A stretch of 64,000 nucleotides of DNA. Source: Flavobacteriaceae bacterium PS02337. GTDB lineage: Bacteria > Bacteroidota > Bacteroidia > Flavobacteriales > Flavobacteriaceae. The position numbers and the translations under genes are program-made. A model generated the notes under the pieces. It was not told where the DNA came from. It worked only from the letters and a program-made list of their open reading frames with translations, and did no database searches. The stretch covers positions 1-64,000 of the forward strand of contig JASCOE010000013.1 in assembly GCA_029959285.1 (NCBI GenBank), read 5' to 3'. The stretch's first letter is position 1, and each line of letters starts with the position of its first letter. Of this stretch, positions 43,452 through 53,421 are shown piece by piece.

Positions 43452-44063
43452 TTAAGATTCAATTCCTAAAGTTAAAATAACATTTCCATTTTCTTTGTAA
43501 ACCTGAATAGAAGAAAGAGCTAAATCGGCTAAATCATGTCCCCAAATACCATATTTCCCATTCGTTTGATTTCTATTATACATTGTTCGTTCTTTCATCG
43601 GAACGGTTTTTATGGTTGCCGTTTTTTCTTCTTCCTTGTACAATTTCTGATACTCTTTAGTAATTTCTTGCACTAAATATTCCTTAGTAAATCCTTTTTC
43701 AGATTTCAAATCGAATTTATAAATGTTTGTCAGAGGATAATCGATTATTACAGTGATTTTCTTTTCTGTAATAACAACTTCGTCTTTATTTATAAGATTT
43801 GGCAGTTCAATTTCAGATTTTTCAATATTAACCCAAGGCTGAATTCCATCTTCAAAATCCTTTTTATCTGCATTAATTTCAAAAAGAATCTCTTTTACTA
43901 ATATTCCAGATGACTTCGCTTCATTTTTGGCAGCCTCATTTTCTCTTTTAATTAATGTTTTTTCATAACTCTCGTCTGAATCTTTTGCAGTTTGATTAGC
44001 TTTATTTTTACAACTAATACAAAAAGAAAGAGATAAGATTACAATCAAAAAATTAATTTTCAT
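43452..44063 (-). CDS. Lipoprotein, hypothetical
   Basis: 203 residues with a lipobox (LSFCISC, Cys18), a Lys/Glu/Ala-rich linker (about 20-55) and a domain ending VILTLGIES. I recognise no family. Segments such as YNRNQTNGKYGIWGHDLADLALSSIQVY recur in other Flavobacteriia secreted proteins (impression only). The next minus-strand gene starts 10 bases downstream. These three lipo- or exported genes appear to form one operon. Confidence 0.65.
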   Translation of the reverse strand: MKINFLIVILSLSFCISCKNKANQTAKDSDESYEKTLIKRENEAAKNEAKSSGILVKEILFEINADKKDFEDGIQPWVNIEKSEIELPNLINKDEVVITEKKITVIIDYPLTNIYKFDLKSEKGFTKEYLVQEITKEYQKLYKEEEKTATIKTVPMKERTMYNRNQTNGKYGIWGHDLADLALSSIQVYKENGNVILTLGIES

Positions 44064-44087
44064 ATAATTTATATTTTAGGATAACTA

Positions 44088-46235
44088 TTAATTCTTCTTC
44101 AAAATACTTCCCAAACCACGACCAATTTGTTCTATGGCTTCAATTCCTTTTGCTAAAGGCGAAGCTGTAAAATCTTCGTAAGCATCCATCGCGCTTTCTT
44201 TTCTATCATCGTGCGGATAAACCAAAATCACATTATTTTCATCAAATGATTTTTCAAATTTCTGTGGTAGTTTATCAAAGATAGATTGATACGAAACAGA
44301 GCCTTTTCGAGATAAATTGAAAACTACTAAATCGGTTGGTTTTATTTCGTTTGAAATTGATTCAAAATCTTCCCAATCTGAAACATTTTTAAATCCTAAT
44401 TTGCTGTTTAATTTTAAATTTGAAGCAATTTGCTGAATCGCTTGATGCGTTCTTTCTTCAGCATAAATTACAATCGGAATACTCAATTCTTGAGATAAAC
44501 GAGTGACTTTCTGTATTAATAATTGAAAACCAATTCCTCTTTCTGAAAATGGCGGACAAACGAAAACCAGTCTTTTTTCTTCAATAAAATTCTTTTGAAA
44601 TCTACAGATAAACAAACTCTTATCGACATTATTGATAATTGAATCTACGTTTTCTCCAAAAATTTTATCTAAGAATCCAGTTTTTCTTGGCCAACCTACA
44701 ATCACAATATCCGACATGATTTCTTTAGAAGTTCTCGCAATTCCACTCGCAGGATTATGATCAATTCTGGCAATCGTATTTATTTTTACTTCAGATGCCG
44801 AAGCTTGAACTACAAATTTATCGACTGCTTTTCTATACTTTAAAATATTCTTTTCAGCCTGATTATTATTTGGAACGATCGTTAATAAGGTAACAGGATT
44901 TGATGATTTTTTATCTTTAATTAAAAGTGCAAAATCCAATAAACTGGCCGCCGCAGAAGTTTTCGCCAGCGGAATCAAAATATGTTCGTCTAAAATTTGA
45001 TCGTGTTCGGTGTCTTCATGTGAAATTTCTTCTTCACAAATTGCAATCTTTTTAGCTGCTTTTTCGGTTGCAAAAGAAGCTACGATACAAGTAATTAAAA
45101 TCAGAATAATAGTTCCGTTTAGGATATTTTCATCTAAGATTTTTGCTTTAAATCCGACCAAAATCACGGCTAAAGTTGCTGCCGCGTGCGCACTGCTCAA
45201 TCCGAAAATAAGCTGTCTTTCTGTTTTACTGTATTTAAAAACAACTTGTGTAAAAAAGGCTGCAATCCATTTTCCAAATATGGCAACAACGCTCAAAGTT
45301 CCAGCCACAATTAATGCTGTTGGGCCGCTCAGAATAACACTTACATCGACAAGCATTCCTACCGAAATCAAGAAAAACGGAATGAATAATGCATTTCCGA
45401 TAAATTCAATTCTATTCATCAAAGCAGAAGAATGCGGAATTAACGGATTTAACGCCAAACCTGCCACGAAAGCGCCAATAATTGGCTCTACTCCTGCAAC
45501 TTCCGCCAAAAAGGCTGCGAAAAAAACGACAGAAAGAACAAAAATATAATGCGCGTGTTTTTCACTTTCTAACTTCTTAAAAAACCATTTTGCAATTCTC
45601 GGAATAACCAAAAACATAATCGCTGAAAAAATCGCTAACGAAACCGTCAATTTGATCCAAAATGCCTGATTTAGATTTCCTTGACTGCTTCCCATAATTA
45701 CGGCAAGAATAATTAAAACAGCTGTATCAGTTAAAATAGTTCCGCCGACTGTAATGGCAACAGCCTGATTTTTAGCAATTCCTAATTTGCTTACAATTGG
45801 GTACGCAACCAAAGTGTGCGTCGCAAACATACTCGCCGTTAAAAAACTGGCGTTAAAGTCATATTGCAATAAATAATAACAAACTGGAAATCCGATCGAA
45901 AGCGGAAAAATAAAGGTAAAAAAACCAAATAATAAACTTTTGTTTCGATTGGCTTTAAACTCATTCATATCCAATTCTAAACCAGCAATAAACATGATAT
46001 ACAAAAGTCCGATTGTTGAAAAAAGATCGACTGCGGAGTTTTTTGCCAAGATATTTAATCCGTGTGGTCCGATAATAACTCCAGAAATAATTAGTCCGAT
46101 GATTCCGGGAATATTGATTTTTTTTAGTAAAATTGGCGAAAGCAGAATGATGAAAAGTATTAATGAAAAAATCAATACTGGGTTGCTTAGTGGTAATTCG
46201 AATTCTTGTAATAGATGTCTGAAAAATTCTATCAT
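44088..46235 (-). CDS. CPA2-family cation:proton antiporter with C-terminal USP-like domains
   Basis: 715-residue membrane protein. Twelve to thirteen helices in the first about 400 residues form the CPA2 core (MFIAGLELDMNEFK and the TILTDTAVLI motif whose Asp is the likely transport site). The next 300 residues are soluble and hold two UspA-like domains (about 420-550 and 560-690). This layout is known from Bacteroidota CPA2 proteins. It probably exchanges Na+ or K+ for H+. It begins 290 bases from the divergent sdaA gene, and the lipoprotein operon follows its stop by 24 bases. Confidence 0.9.
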   Translation of the reverse strand: MIEFFRHLLQEFELPLSNPVLIFSLILFIILLSPILLKKINIPGIIGLIISGVIIGPHGLNILAKNSAVDLFSTIGLLYIMFIAGLELDMNEFKANRNKSLLFGFFTFIFPLSIGFPVCYYLLQYDFNASFLTASMFATHTLVAYPIVSKLGIAKNQAVAITVGGTILTDTAVLIILAVIMGSSQGNLNQAFWIKLTVSLAIFSAIMFLVIPRIAKWFFKKLESEKHAHYIFVLSVVFFAAFLAEVAGVEPIIGAFVAGLALNPLIPHSSALMNRIEFIGNALFIPFFLISVGMLVDVSVILSGPTALIVAGTLSVVAIFGKWIAAFFTQVVFKYSKTERQLIFGLSSAHAAATLAVILVGFKAKILDENILNGTIILILITCIVASFATEKAAKKIAICEEEISHEDTEHDQILDEHILIPLAKTSAAASLLDFALLIKDKKSSNPVTLLTIVPNNNQAEKNILKYRKAVDKFVVQASASEVKINTIARIDHNPASGIARTSKEIMSDIVIVGWPRKTGFLDKIFGENVDSIINNVDKSLFICRFQKNFIEEKRLVFVCPPFSERGIGFQLLIQKVTRLSQELSIPIVIYAEERTHQAIQQIASNLKLNSKLGFKNVSDWEDFESISNEIKPTDLVVFNLSRKGSVSYQSIFDKLPQKFEKSFDENNVILVYPHDDRKESAMDAYEDFTASPLAKGIEAIEQIGRGLGSILKKN

Positions 46236-46498
46236 AGGGTAACTTTATCTTCTTGTGGTATTATAATTTGTAAAAAGACATTTTCAGAATTAAAACAAAA
46301 TCCAGAAGTATTAATATTATGAACTGAGTTATATAAACTCGTTCTTTACAAAAATACCGAAAAAAGACGAACTTTTAACGGAAACCGCATATTAAGGAAT
46401 TAAATTTATTTCGTTGCCGAATTATTAAAATTTAATATTTATTTTAACAAAACTGCAAGATTAACATTCAAACATGAATCTTCATTGCATTATTCAAT

Positions 46499-46506
46499 TA
46501 TCTTTG
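46499..46506 (+). promoter_or_regulatory. -7 promoter element of sdaA
   Basis: TATCTTTG matches TAnnTTTG, 19 bases before the ATG at 46526. No -33 box is clear. Confidence 0.6.
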
Positions 46507-46525
46507 TCTTAACAAAAAACGAACA

Positions 46526-47953
46526 ATGGAAGAATGTATCTCTGTTTTTGATATGCTTAAAATTGGCGTTGGCCCTTCAAGTTCACACACTTTGGGACCT
46601 TGGCGCGCTGCTGAACGCTTTCTGGAAGAATTGAAAGACGAAGCAATTTTAGACGATATTACACGAGTAAAAGTCGATTTATACGGGTCTCTTTCTTTAA
46701 CCGGAAAAGGACACGCAACTGATCTTGCCGTTATGCTCGGATTGAGCGGACAAGATCCTGAATATATTCCTGTTGAAGATATTGCAGGAATTATTAAAAA
46801 AATCGAAACCACAAACGAAATCAATTTGGGAAACCAAAAAGTGATTCCGTTCTTTTTTCTTCAAGACATTGTTTTCAACAAAGATTTTCTTCCTTTCCAT
46901 GCAAATGGATTGAAATTTACTGCTTTTAAATCTGACGATTCTGAATATGAATCTACTTTTTATTCTATCGGAGGCGGATTTGTGGTGAAAGAAGAACGCA
47001 CCAATGCGAAATTAAAAGAAGAAATAAAATGTGCATTTCCTTATCCAGTTCAAAACGCGGCGGAATTGTTGAATTATACGATTTCTGAAAACAAATCGAT
47101 TTCTGAAATTGTATATGAAAATGAAATTTCGATGCGTCCAGAAGCTGAAGTTCATTCTGAATTAATGCGTATTTGGAATACGATGTTAGAATGTATGTAC
47201 ATTGGTTGTCATTCTGAAGGAATTCTTCCTGGCGGACTTCACGTTCGCAGAAGAGCTTTCGACATGCACCAAAACTTAATCGGATTATCTAATTACAACG
47301 ATCCGCAAAGCTGGTTGCAAGAAATTAGAAAAACCGAAGTTAAATTTCGCCAGATTTTAAAATGGGTGAGTTGTTTTGCACTTGCCGTGAATGAAGTAAA
47401 CGCGTCTTTAGGTCGTGTGGTTACTGCTCCGACAAACGGAAGTTCTGGTGTAATTCCAGCTGTTTTAATGTATTATATGGTAATTGAAAACCACGATGCA
47501 GGCGAAAAAGAAATCAAACAATTTTTGATGGTTGCGGGCGAAATTGGAAGTATTTTCAAAAAAGGCTCAACTATTTCTGCCGCAATGGGCGGATGTCAGG
47601 CAGAAATTGGTGTTTCGTCTTCAATGGCAGCTGCCGCACTTTGCGAATTAATGGGCGGAACTCCTGCTCAGGTTCTTATGGCGGCAGAAATTGCAATGGA
47701 ACATCATTTAGGTTTAACCTGCGATCCGATTGGCGGTTTAGTTCAGATTCCGTGTATTGAAAGAAATACGATGGGCGCGATAAAAGCAATCAATGCTGCA
47801 GAATTGGCATTAGAAACGGATTCTAAAAATGCAAAAGTACCGTTAGACAAAGTAATCAATACGATGTGGGAAACGGCAAAAGACATGAATTCTAAATATA
47901 AAGAAACCTCAGAAGGTGGACTTGCAATTGCCGTAAATATGGCGGATTGTTAA
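46526..47953 (+). CDS. sdaA: L-serine ammonia-lyase (iron-sulfur type)
   Basis: 475-residue single-chain L-serine dehydratase that converts serine to pyruvate and ammonia. The N-terminal [20 protein letters not shown] is the usual substrate-binding start. Three Cys for the [4Fe-4S] cluster are Cys357 (MGGCQAEIG), Cys399 (LTCDPIGG) and Cys410 (IPCIERN), spaced 42 and 11 residues. This agrees with the type 2 enzymes. There is no fused ACT domain. It is a single-gene unit, followed by a long inverted repeat. Confidence 0.96.
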   Translation: MEECISVFDMLKIGVGPSSSHTLGPWRAAERFLEELKDEAILDDITRVKVDLYGSLSLTGKGHATDLAVMLGLSGQDPEYIPVEDIAGIIKKIETTNEINLGNQKVIPFFFLQDIVFNKDFLPFHANGLKFTAFKSDDSEYESTFYSIGGGFVVKEERTNAKLKEEIKCAFPYPVQNAAELLNYTISENKSISEIVYENEISMRPEAEVHSELMRIWNTMLECMYIGCHSEGILPGGLHVRRRAFDMHQNLIGLSNYNDPQSWLQEIRKTEVKFRQILKWVSCFALAVNEVNASLGRVVTAPTNGSSGVIPAVLMYYMVIENHDAGEKEIKQFLMVAGEIGSIFKKGSTISAAMGGCQAEIGVSSSMAAAALCELMGGTPAQVLMAAEIAMEHHLGLTCDPIGGLVQIPCIERNTMGAIKAINAAELALETDSKNAKVPLDKVINTMWETAKDMNSKYKETSEGGLAIAVNMADC

Positions 47954-47961
47954 AATTAAAG

Positions 47962-48044
47962 TTGCTACGAATTTCACGAATTTTCACGAATTATTTTTTA
48001 TTCACTTCAATAAAATTGGTGGAAATTCGTGAAATTCGTGGCAA
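47962..48044. repeat. 22-bp inverted repeat of CACGAATTT words
   Basis: Arms 47962-47983 and 48023-48044 pair with one G-T; the core is CGAATTTCACGAATTT. It lies between sdaA and the SH3 gene, with a short A-run after it. The word CACGAATT is also the inner arm of the nested element at 61394-61463. Confidence 0.88.
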
Positions 48045-48062
48045 AAAAACAAAAACTACTTC

Positions 48063-49256
48063 ATGAAAAAACTTTACTTTTTCCTCTTTTTCTGCTCGGT
48101 TTTACTCCATTCTCAAGAACGATATTTTCTAAATTCAGATACAAGACTTTACACTTCGCCAAACTTATCTGTTGATTTTTTAGGCTATTTTAAATATGGA
48201 GCCGAAGTCCGATTATTGTCTGAAAATCAAAATGGATGGCGAAAAGTGCAGGCCGATAATTTTAATGAAGGATTTATTCAAGAAAAATATATCGCTAAAA
48301 GATTAAACTCTAAAGATGTAAAAATAAAAGATAAAGAAAGTCCAATTTTAGAAGGCGGCGATGCTTATTATGGAGGAAATCATCTTTTTGTTTTAGCAGC
48401 AGGATTGAAAGCCAGAGCTTTGCCAGATAAAAATGCAAAAATTAGAGAAATCCTTTTTACAGGCGATCCAGTTCCTGTAAATTATCTTCCCGTAAATACT
48501 GAAGAATGGGTAAATGTAAACGGAAATTTTGATGAAGAATTCGCAAAATATACTTTAAGAAAATTTCTGGGACAAAGACCTAATTTCGATTCTTTATTAA
48601 AAGATTTTGACAAACTAGATATTAATGCTGTTGCTGAACGTAAAACGATAAGCGAAAGAATTGTAGAATTGGCATGGAATACAGATTATTCTTCATTGGT
48701 TCCAGCTTACAAAAGATATTCTGAAGTTGTAAAACAAATTAACGATCCAAAGTTAATTGCTGAAACCGAGTTAAATATGACTTTAGCGAAAGCTTTGGCC
48801 AATCACAAACTGCCGGAACAAATTATTGCTTTTACGCAAAAAGCGCATTATTCATTAAAAGGTTTTAAAACGAAATCGGTTTACATTTCTAAAACCGATT
48901 TGATTAAAACTTTCGGTAATCCTTCAAAGAAAAATAAAATTTCAGATGAATGCGGCATTTATTTAAGCGACTTGTTTTATTATTATCCAGACTTGGAAGT
49001 TTCAGTTGATGAAAAGGAAAACAAAGCTGAAATCATTAAAGTTTTTATTAATGAAAACAATAAATTCATTATCAATACAAATGCAATTTTAGATAACACG
49101 CTGTCTGAAAAAGCTTTCATTGAAAAATATGGAACTTATATTGAAGCTTCTCTAAAAACACCGCATATTTATTCTATAATAATGGAAGACAGTCAGTTTA
49201 GATTAGAATTTAAAGATGGAAAATTATATTCTGTCGAAATATTCTATTATTGCTGA
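48063..49256 (+). CDS. Exported SH3-domain protein
   Basis: 397 residues with a signal peptide (about 1-18, LLHS-QER). A bacterial SH3-like domain (about 19-80) reads [32 protein letters not shown]...WRKVQ; a second SH3-like unit may follow (about 100-150, [20 protein letters not shown]). The C-terminal about 240 residues are of unknown fold. SH3 domains in bacteria often bind cell-wall peptides, so periplasmic action is likely. It is followed by panB after a 52-base gap. Confidence 0.8.
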   Translation: MKKLYFFLFFCSVLLHSQERYFLNSDTRLYTSPNLSVDFLGYFKYGAEVRLLSENQNGWRKVQADNFNEGFIQEKYIAKRLNSKDVKIKDKESPILEGGDAYYGGNHLFVLAAGLKARALPDKNAKIREILFTGDPVPVNYLPVNTEEWVNVNGNFDEEFAKYTLRKFLGQRPNFDSLLKDFDKLDINAVAERKTISERIVELAWNTDYSSLVPAYKRYSEVVKQINDPKLIAETELNMTLAKALANHKLPEQIIAFTQKAHYSLKGFKTKSVYISKTDLIKTFGNPSKKNKISDECGIYLSDLFYYYPDLEVSVDEKENKAEIIKVFINENNKFIINTNAILDNTLSEKAFIEKYGTYIEASLKTPHIYSIIMEDSQFRLEFKDGKLYSVEIFYYC

Positions 49257-49308
49257 TTCCCATTTTACAATTATTCAATACTTTTACAATATCAAAAAAA
49301 ACAAAAAA

Positions 49309-50127
49309 ATGTCAGTAGCAAAGAAAGATTATAAAAGAATCACAACAAAGTCATTAATTGAAATGAAAAGCAATGGAGAGAAAATCTCTATGCTTACCGC
49401 GTATGATTATACAATGGCGAAAATTGTTGACACTGCGGGTGTTGATGTAATTTTAGTTGGAGATTCGGCATCGAATGTTATGGCGGGTCACGAAACGACT
49501 TTACCAATTACTTTAGATCAAATGATTTATCATGCTTCGTCTGTAGTTCGTGCTGTCGAAAGAGCTTTGGTTGTCGTTGACTTACCTTTTGGAAGTTACC
49601 AATCTGACCCTAAAGAAGCTTTGCGCTCTTCTATTAGAATTATGAAAGAAAGTGGCGGACACGCAGTAAAACTTGAAGGCGGAAAAGAAATTAAAGAGTC
49701 AATTAAAAAAATATTACATGCTGGAATTCCAGTTATGGGACATTTAGGTTTAACGCCTCAATCGATCTACAAATTCGGAACTTATAGCGTTCGCGCAAAA
49801 GAAGAAGAAGAAGCAGAAAAGCTGATTGAAGATGCACAAATGCTTGAAAAAGTAGGGTGTTTTGCAGTTGTTTTGGAAAAAATCCCTGCCGATTTAGCTA
49901 AAAAAGTTGCCGATAGTATTTCGATTCCAGTAATCGGAATTGGTGCGGGCGGTGGCGTTGATGGTCAGGTTTTAGTTATTCACGATATGTTGGGAATGAA
50001 TAATGAGTTTAGTCCGCGTTTCTTGCGTCGTTATTTGAATTTATACGAGCAAATGACACAAGCAATTGGTCAATATGCTGCTGATGTTAAGTCTAGCGAT
50101 TTCCCTAGCGAGAAGGAACAATATTAA
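49309..50127 (+). CDS. panB: 3-methyl-2-oxobutanoate hydroxymethyltransferase
   Basis: First committed step of pantothenate (coenzyme A) synthesis: transfers a hydroxymethyl group from methylene-tetrahydrofolate to 2-oxoisovalerate. It has 272 residues from the ATG at 49309, the standard PanB length. An upstream in-frame ATG at 49216 overlaps the SH3 gene and is rejected. Signatures are [39 protein letters not shown] and the metal-binding region [10 protein letters not shown]. panC and panE are not nearby in this window. Confidence 0.97.
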   Translation: MSVAKKDYKRITTKSLIEMKSNGEKISMLTAYDYTMAKIVDTAGVDVILVGDSASNVMAGHETTLPITLDQMIYHASSVVRAVERALVVVDLPFGSYQSDPKEALRSSIRIMKESGGHAVKLEGGKEIKESIKKILHAGIPVMGHLGLTPQSIYKFGTYSVRAKEEEEAEKLIEDAQMLEKVGCFAVVLEKIPADLAKKVADSISIPVIGIGAGGGVDGQVLVIHDMLGMNNEFSPRFLRRYLNLYEQMTQAIGQYAADVKSSDFPSEKEQY

Positions 50128-50228
50128 TTTTTGAGGTTCTAAGTTGCTAAGGTTCTTAGATACTAAGCTTTCTTTTTAGTTTCAAAGTGGCAAAGCGACA
50201 GAGGTCCAAAGGTTTTACAATTCAATTG

Positions 50229-50256
50229 CCTCCAGCTTTAGCTGGAGGTTTATTTT
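50229..50256 (+). terminator. Intrinsic terminator after panB
   Basis: 8-bp stem CCTCCAGC/GCTGGAGG (50229-50236, 50241-50248) and loop TTTA, followed by a T-rich tract. The 100 bases before it are degenerate CTAAG/GGTTC repeat words. Confidence 0.8.
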
Positions 50257-50311
50257 TAAGACATATTTACAGGCTTTAGCCAAACTTTTTCAATTCAAAT
50301 TTCACTTCAAT

Positions 50312-51001
50312 ATGAAAATTATTTCAGATAAAAATAATCTCCAAGTTTTACACGAAGACAATCATATAATTGTTGTCAACAAACGTGTTGGTGATATTGT
50401 ACAAGGTGATAAAACAGGCGACAAACCTTTGTCTGATGTTGTAAAAGAATATATTAAAGCGAAATACAATAAACCTGGAGATGTTTTTCTGGGTGTAATT
50501 CATCGTTTAGATCGTCCAACAACTGGAATTGTGGTTTTTGCTCGAACAAGCAAAGCTCTATCACGAATGAATGAATTGTTTAGCAATCGTGAAACGAAAA
50601 AAACATATTGGGCTGTTGTCAAAAATAAGCCAAAAGAAGCAAAAGCAAAATTGGTTCATTATTTAAAAAGAAACGAAAAAAACAATACTTCAAAAGCACA
50701 TTTAAAAGAAGTTCCAGACAGTAAATTAGCAAGTTTAGATTATACAATTATCAAAGAACTTCAAAATTATACCGCACTGGAAATCAATTTGCATACTGGG
50801 CGCCATCATCAAATTCGTGCACAATTAACTGCAATTGGATCTCCGATAAAAGGCGATTTAAAATACGGCGCAGATCGAAGTAATCCTGATGGCGGAATTC
50901 ATCTTCATGCCAGAAAACTAACCTTTACGCATCCTGTTTCAAAAGAAGAAATTTCGATTATTGCTCCTACTCCAGATGATTCAATTTGGAATGCCGTATG
51001 A
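50312..51001 (+). CDS. RluA-family RNA pseudouridine synthase
   Basis: 229 residues, with catalytic Asp67 in VIHRLDRPTTG. Further motifs are ARTSKALSRMNELF and LHTGRHHQIRAQL. It lacks the N-terminal S4 domain of RluA/C/D, so it resembles the short RluA-type branch (TruC-like or Rnd-associated forms). It modifies uridine in rRNA or tRNA; the exact site cannot be told. It is a single gene with the panB terminator upstream. Confidence 0.93.
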   Translation: MKIISDKNNLQVLHEDNHIIVVNKRVGDIVQGDKTGDKPLSDVVKEYIKAKYNKPGDVFLGVIHRLDRPTTGIVVFARTSKALSRMNELFSNRETKKTYWAVVKNKPKEAKAKLVHYLKRNEKNNTSKAHLKEVPDSKLASLDYTIIKELQNYTALEINLHTGRHHQIRAQLTAIGSPIKGDLKYGADRSNPDGGIHLHARKLTFTHPVSKEEISIIAPTPDDSIWNAV

Positions 51002-51079
51002 TTTTTATGATTTAATTGTTAATTTTTAAACTTTTATCAATTAACTTGCATAGAGTAAAAATCAAGCTAAGTCGGAAAA

Positions 51080-52408
51080 ATGGATTTTAAAAGTGACATC
51101 GGATATCGAAAAGAAACGCTGAAAAAGTTATTGTATAATATTCAGAAAAGCGAAGATTTGATCGTAAAAGCTTTATACGATGATTTTCAAAAACCAGAGT
51201 TTGAAGCTATTTTAACTGAAACCAATTATGTTATTTCAGAACTTAAAGATGTTATCAAAAACATCAATAAATGGGCAAAACGCGAACGTGTTTTTCCTTC
51301 TCTTTTAAATTTTCCTTCCTCAGATTATCTTTATAAAGAACCTTACGGAAATGTTTTAGTCATTGCTCCGTGGAATTATCCTTTTCAATTGGCATTTTGT
51401 CCTCTAATTGCAGCCGTAGCCGCAGGAAATAGAGTTGTTTTAAAACCTTCAGAACTTACGCCTCATACATCAGCCATTATTGCAAAAATTGTAGAAAAAA
51501 CGTTTCATATCAATCATGTTGAAGTTTTTGAAGGCGGTGTTGAAGTTTCTAATAAATTATTGGCACAACGCTGGGATTATATCTTTTTTACAGGAAGTGT
51601 CGCTGTTGGAAAAATCGTTGCCAAAGCGGCCGCAGAAAATCTGACTCCAGTAACTTTAGAATTAGGTGGAAAAAATCCGTGTGTTGTTGATGAAACTGCC
51701 AATTTAAAACTCGCGGCAAAACGTATTGTTTGGGGAAAATTCATCAATGCGGGACAAACTTGTATCGCTCCCGATTATATTCTGATTCAGAAAAACATGA
51801 AGGTCAATTTTATTTCGTATTTAATTGAAGAAATCCTTAAAGCTTACGGAAAAAAAACAGACAAATCGCCTGATTTTGCACGAATTATAAATACTAAAAA
51901 CTGGTATCGTTTGACCAATATGATTCAGGGCGAACATATTTTATTTGGTGGAGAAAGCGATGCAAACAAACTTTACATTGCTCCAACCTTACTTGAAGAA
52001 CCAGATTTGGATAGTCCAGTTATGAAAGAAGAAATCTTCGGTCCTATTTTACCAATTCTGACCTATGAAAATGAAAATGATATCGAAAATATTGTAAGCC
52101 GTTATGAGAAACCTCTTTCATTTTATATTTTTAGTGAAAATAATTCGTTTGCTCAAAAATTAATTTCAAAATACTCTTTTGGAGGCGGTTGCATTAATGA
52201 TACAGTAGTTCATTTTTCTAATAAAAGACTGCCTTTTGGCGGTGTCGGTCATAGCGGAATTGGCGCATACCACGGAAAACTTAGCTTTGACACGTTTTCT
52301 CATCATAAACCAATCGTTAAAAAAGCAAATTGGCTTGATTTACCTATGCGCTATGCACCTTATAAAGATAAATTAGCTTCAATAAAAAGGATTTTAGACT
52401 GGCTTTAA
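51080..52408 (+). CDS. Aldehyde dehydrogenase family protein
   Basis: 442-residue NAD(P)-dependent oxidoreductase. The catalytic Cys228 is in NAGQTCIAPDY and general-base Glu194 in TLELGGKNP. The N-terminal VLVIAPWNYPFQLAFCPLIAA and C-terminal KRLPFGGVGHSGIGAYHGK match the ALDH3 branch, which acts on long-chain or aromatic aldehydes. No ALDH partner or operon is seen; the downstream DUF gene is 120 bases away. Confidence 0.94.
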   Translation: MDFKSDIGYRKETLKKLLYNIQKSEDLIVKALYDDFQKPEFEAILTETNYVISELKDVIKNINKWAKRERVFPSLLNFPSSDYLYKEPYGNVLVIAPWNYPFQLAFCPLIAAVAAGNRVVLKPSELTPHTSAIIAKIVEKTFHINHVEVFEGGVEVSNKLLAQRWDYIFFTGSVAVGKIVAKAAAENLTPVTLELGGKNPCVVDETANLKLAAKRIVWGKFINAGQTCIAPDYILIQKNMKVNFISYLIEEILKAYGKKTDKSPDFARIINTKNWYRLTNMIQGEHILFGGESDANKLYIAPTLLEEPDLDSPVMKEEIFGPILPILTYENENDIENIVSRYEKPLSFYIFSENNSFAQKLISKYSFGGGCINDTVVHFSNKRLPFGGVGHSGIGAYHGKLSFDTFSHHKPIVKKANWLDLPMRYAPYKDKLASIKRILDWL

Positions 52409-52527
52409 ATTACTTAAATTACCGCTTAATGTTTTGTAGATTTTTATACAGAATTGATTTAAAATACTATATTTACGTCAAGATACTTATAAAACATTAC
52501 AGTCTATAAAACAATTTTACGCAAAAA

Positions 52528-53331
52528 ATGAAATCTACACTTGATCAAATTGAGGACATTAAAAAAAATGGCTATTCTCTTAATTTTGCTACAACTTTTG
52601 ATCATGCCTTCGAAAACTACAAAAAGATTGCAGTTTATTCGGGACTTATCTTTTTAGTATTTTCGATTATTGTCGCTATCGCATACTTGGGAACAATAGC
52701 TGCTTATTTTGGTATAGAAAATATCCAGAAAGATTTTATTGCTGAATACAGCAAAAAGAAATTATCTGGAAACGAGCTTTTCATACACACTATTGGCATT
52801 TCGTTCTTGGCTGCAGTAATTTCGCCTTTTATGGCTGGTTTTTTAAAAATGGCAGATTGCGCAGATAGAGATTCCGAATTTAATGTTTCAACAATATTTA
52901 GTTATTATAAAGCGCCTTATTTTGGACAATTATTTATAAACGCTTTCATTCCTGCTTTAATAGGAACTGGCATTTCTAATATAGTCAAGAATGTAGATAG
53001 TTCTTATATCGGAACTACAATTTCATTTGTAATTCCTTATTTTATCTCTTATCTAATGTTTTTATCAATGCCTTTAATTGTTTTCGGAAAACTAAAGGGA
53101 TTAGATGCAATAAGATCAAGCTTTATTATTGTTACCAAAAATCCGCTCACGATGTTTGCTTTTTTCATTCTAGGTTTTATCGGTTCGCTTATAGGTTTTA
53201 TTGGCTGCGGGATTCTTGTAGTTTTTACTATAGCTTTTAACACCTCAATGATTTATGCAACATATTATGCCATTTTTGGTATAGAACAAGAAGATTCAAT
53301 TGATTCAAATAAAAAATATAATGTAGATTAA
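52528..53331 (+). CDS. Multipass membrane protein, unknown function
   Basis: 267 residues with five to six predicted membrane helices (about 38-64, 92-115, 138-157, 165-190, 205-245). A Lys/Glu-rich N-terminus and an acidic C-terminal tail are both cytosolic. Homologues in Flavobacteriia have often been labelled beta-carotene monooxygenase, a label without visible basis here. I consider the function unknown. The hybrid kinase gene begins 90 bases downstream. Confidence 0.72.
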   Translation: MKSTLDQIEDIKKNGYSLNFATTFDHAFENYKKIAVYSGLIFLVFSIIVAIAYLGTIAAYFGIENIQKDFIAEYSKKKLSGNELFIHTIGISFLAAVISPFMAGFLKMADCADRDSEFNVSTIFSYYKAPYFGQLFINAFIPALIGTGISNIVKNVDSSYIGTTISFVIPYFISYLMFLSMPLIVFGKLKGLDAIRSSFIIVTKNPLTMFAFFILGFIGSLIGFIGCGILVVFTIAFNTSMIYATYYAIFGIEQEDSIDSNKKYNVD

Positions 53332-53421
53332 AATAGACGATTCTTGTATCAAAAGTGACTAACCAACTCTTTTTTAAGAATTTTCAAAAACTGTTTTACT
53401 AAACCAACTACCCCAAATTCT

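Noticed and set aside
45010-46242. Plus-strand frames within the antiporter gene
   Set aside because: Antisense shadows of a clear CPA2 protein; no promoter or family match.
49216-49308. Earlier start for panB
   Set aside because: It overlaps the SH3-domain gene and gives 31 residues absent from PanB proteins.
52528-53331. Carotene monooxygenase
   Set aside because: No His ligands or beta-propeller of carotenoid oxygenases; it is a plain multipass membrane protein.
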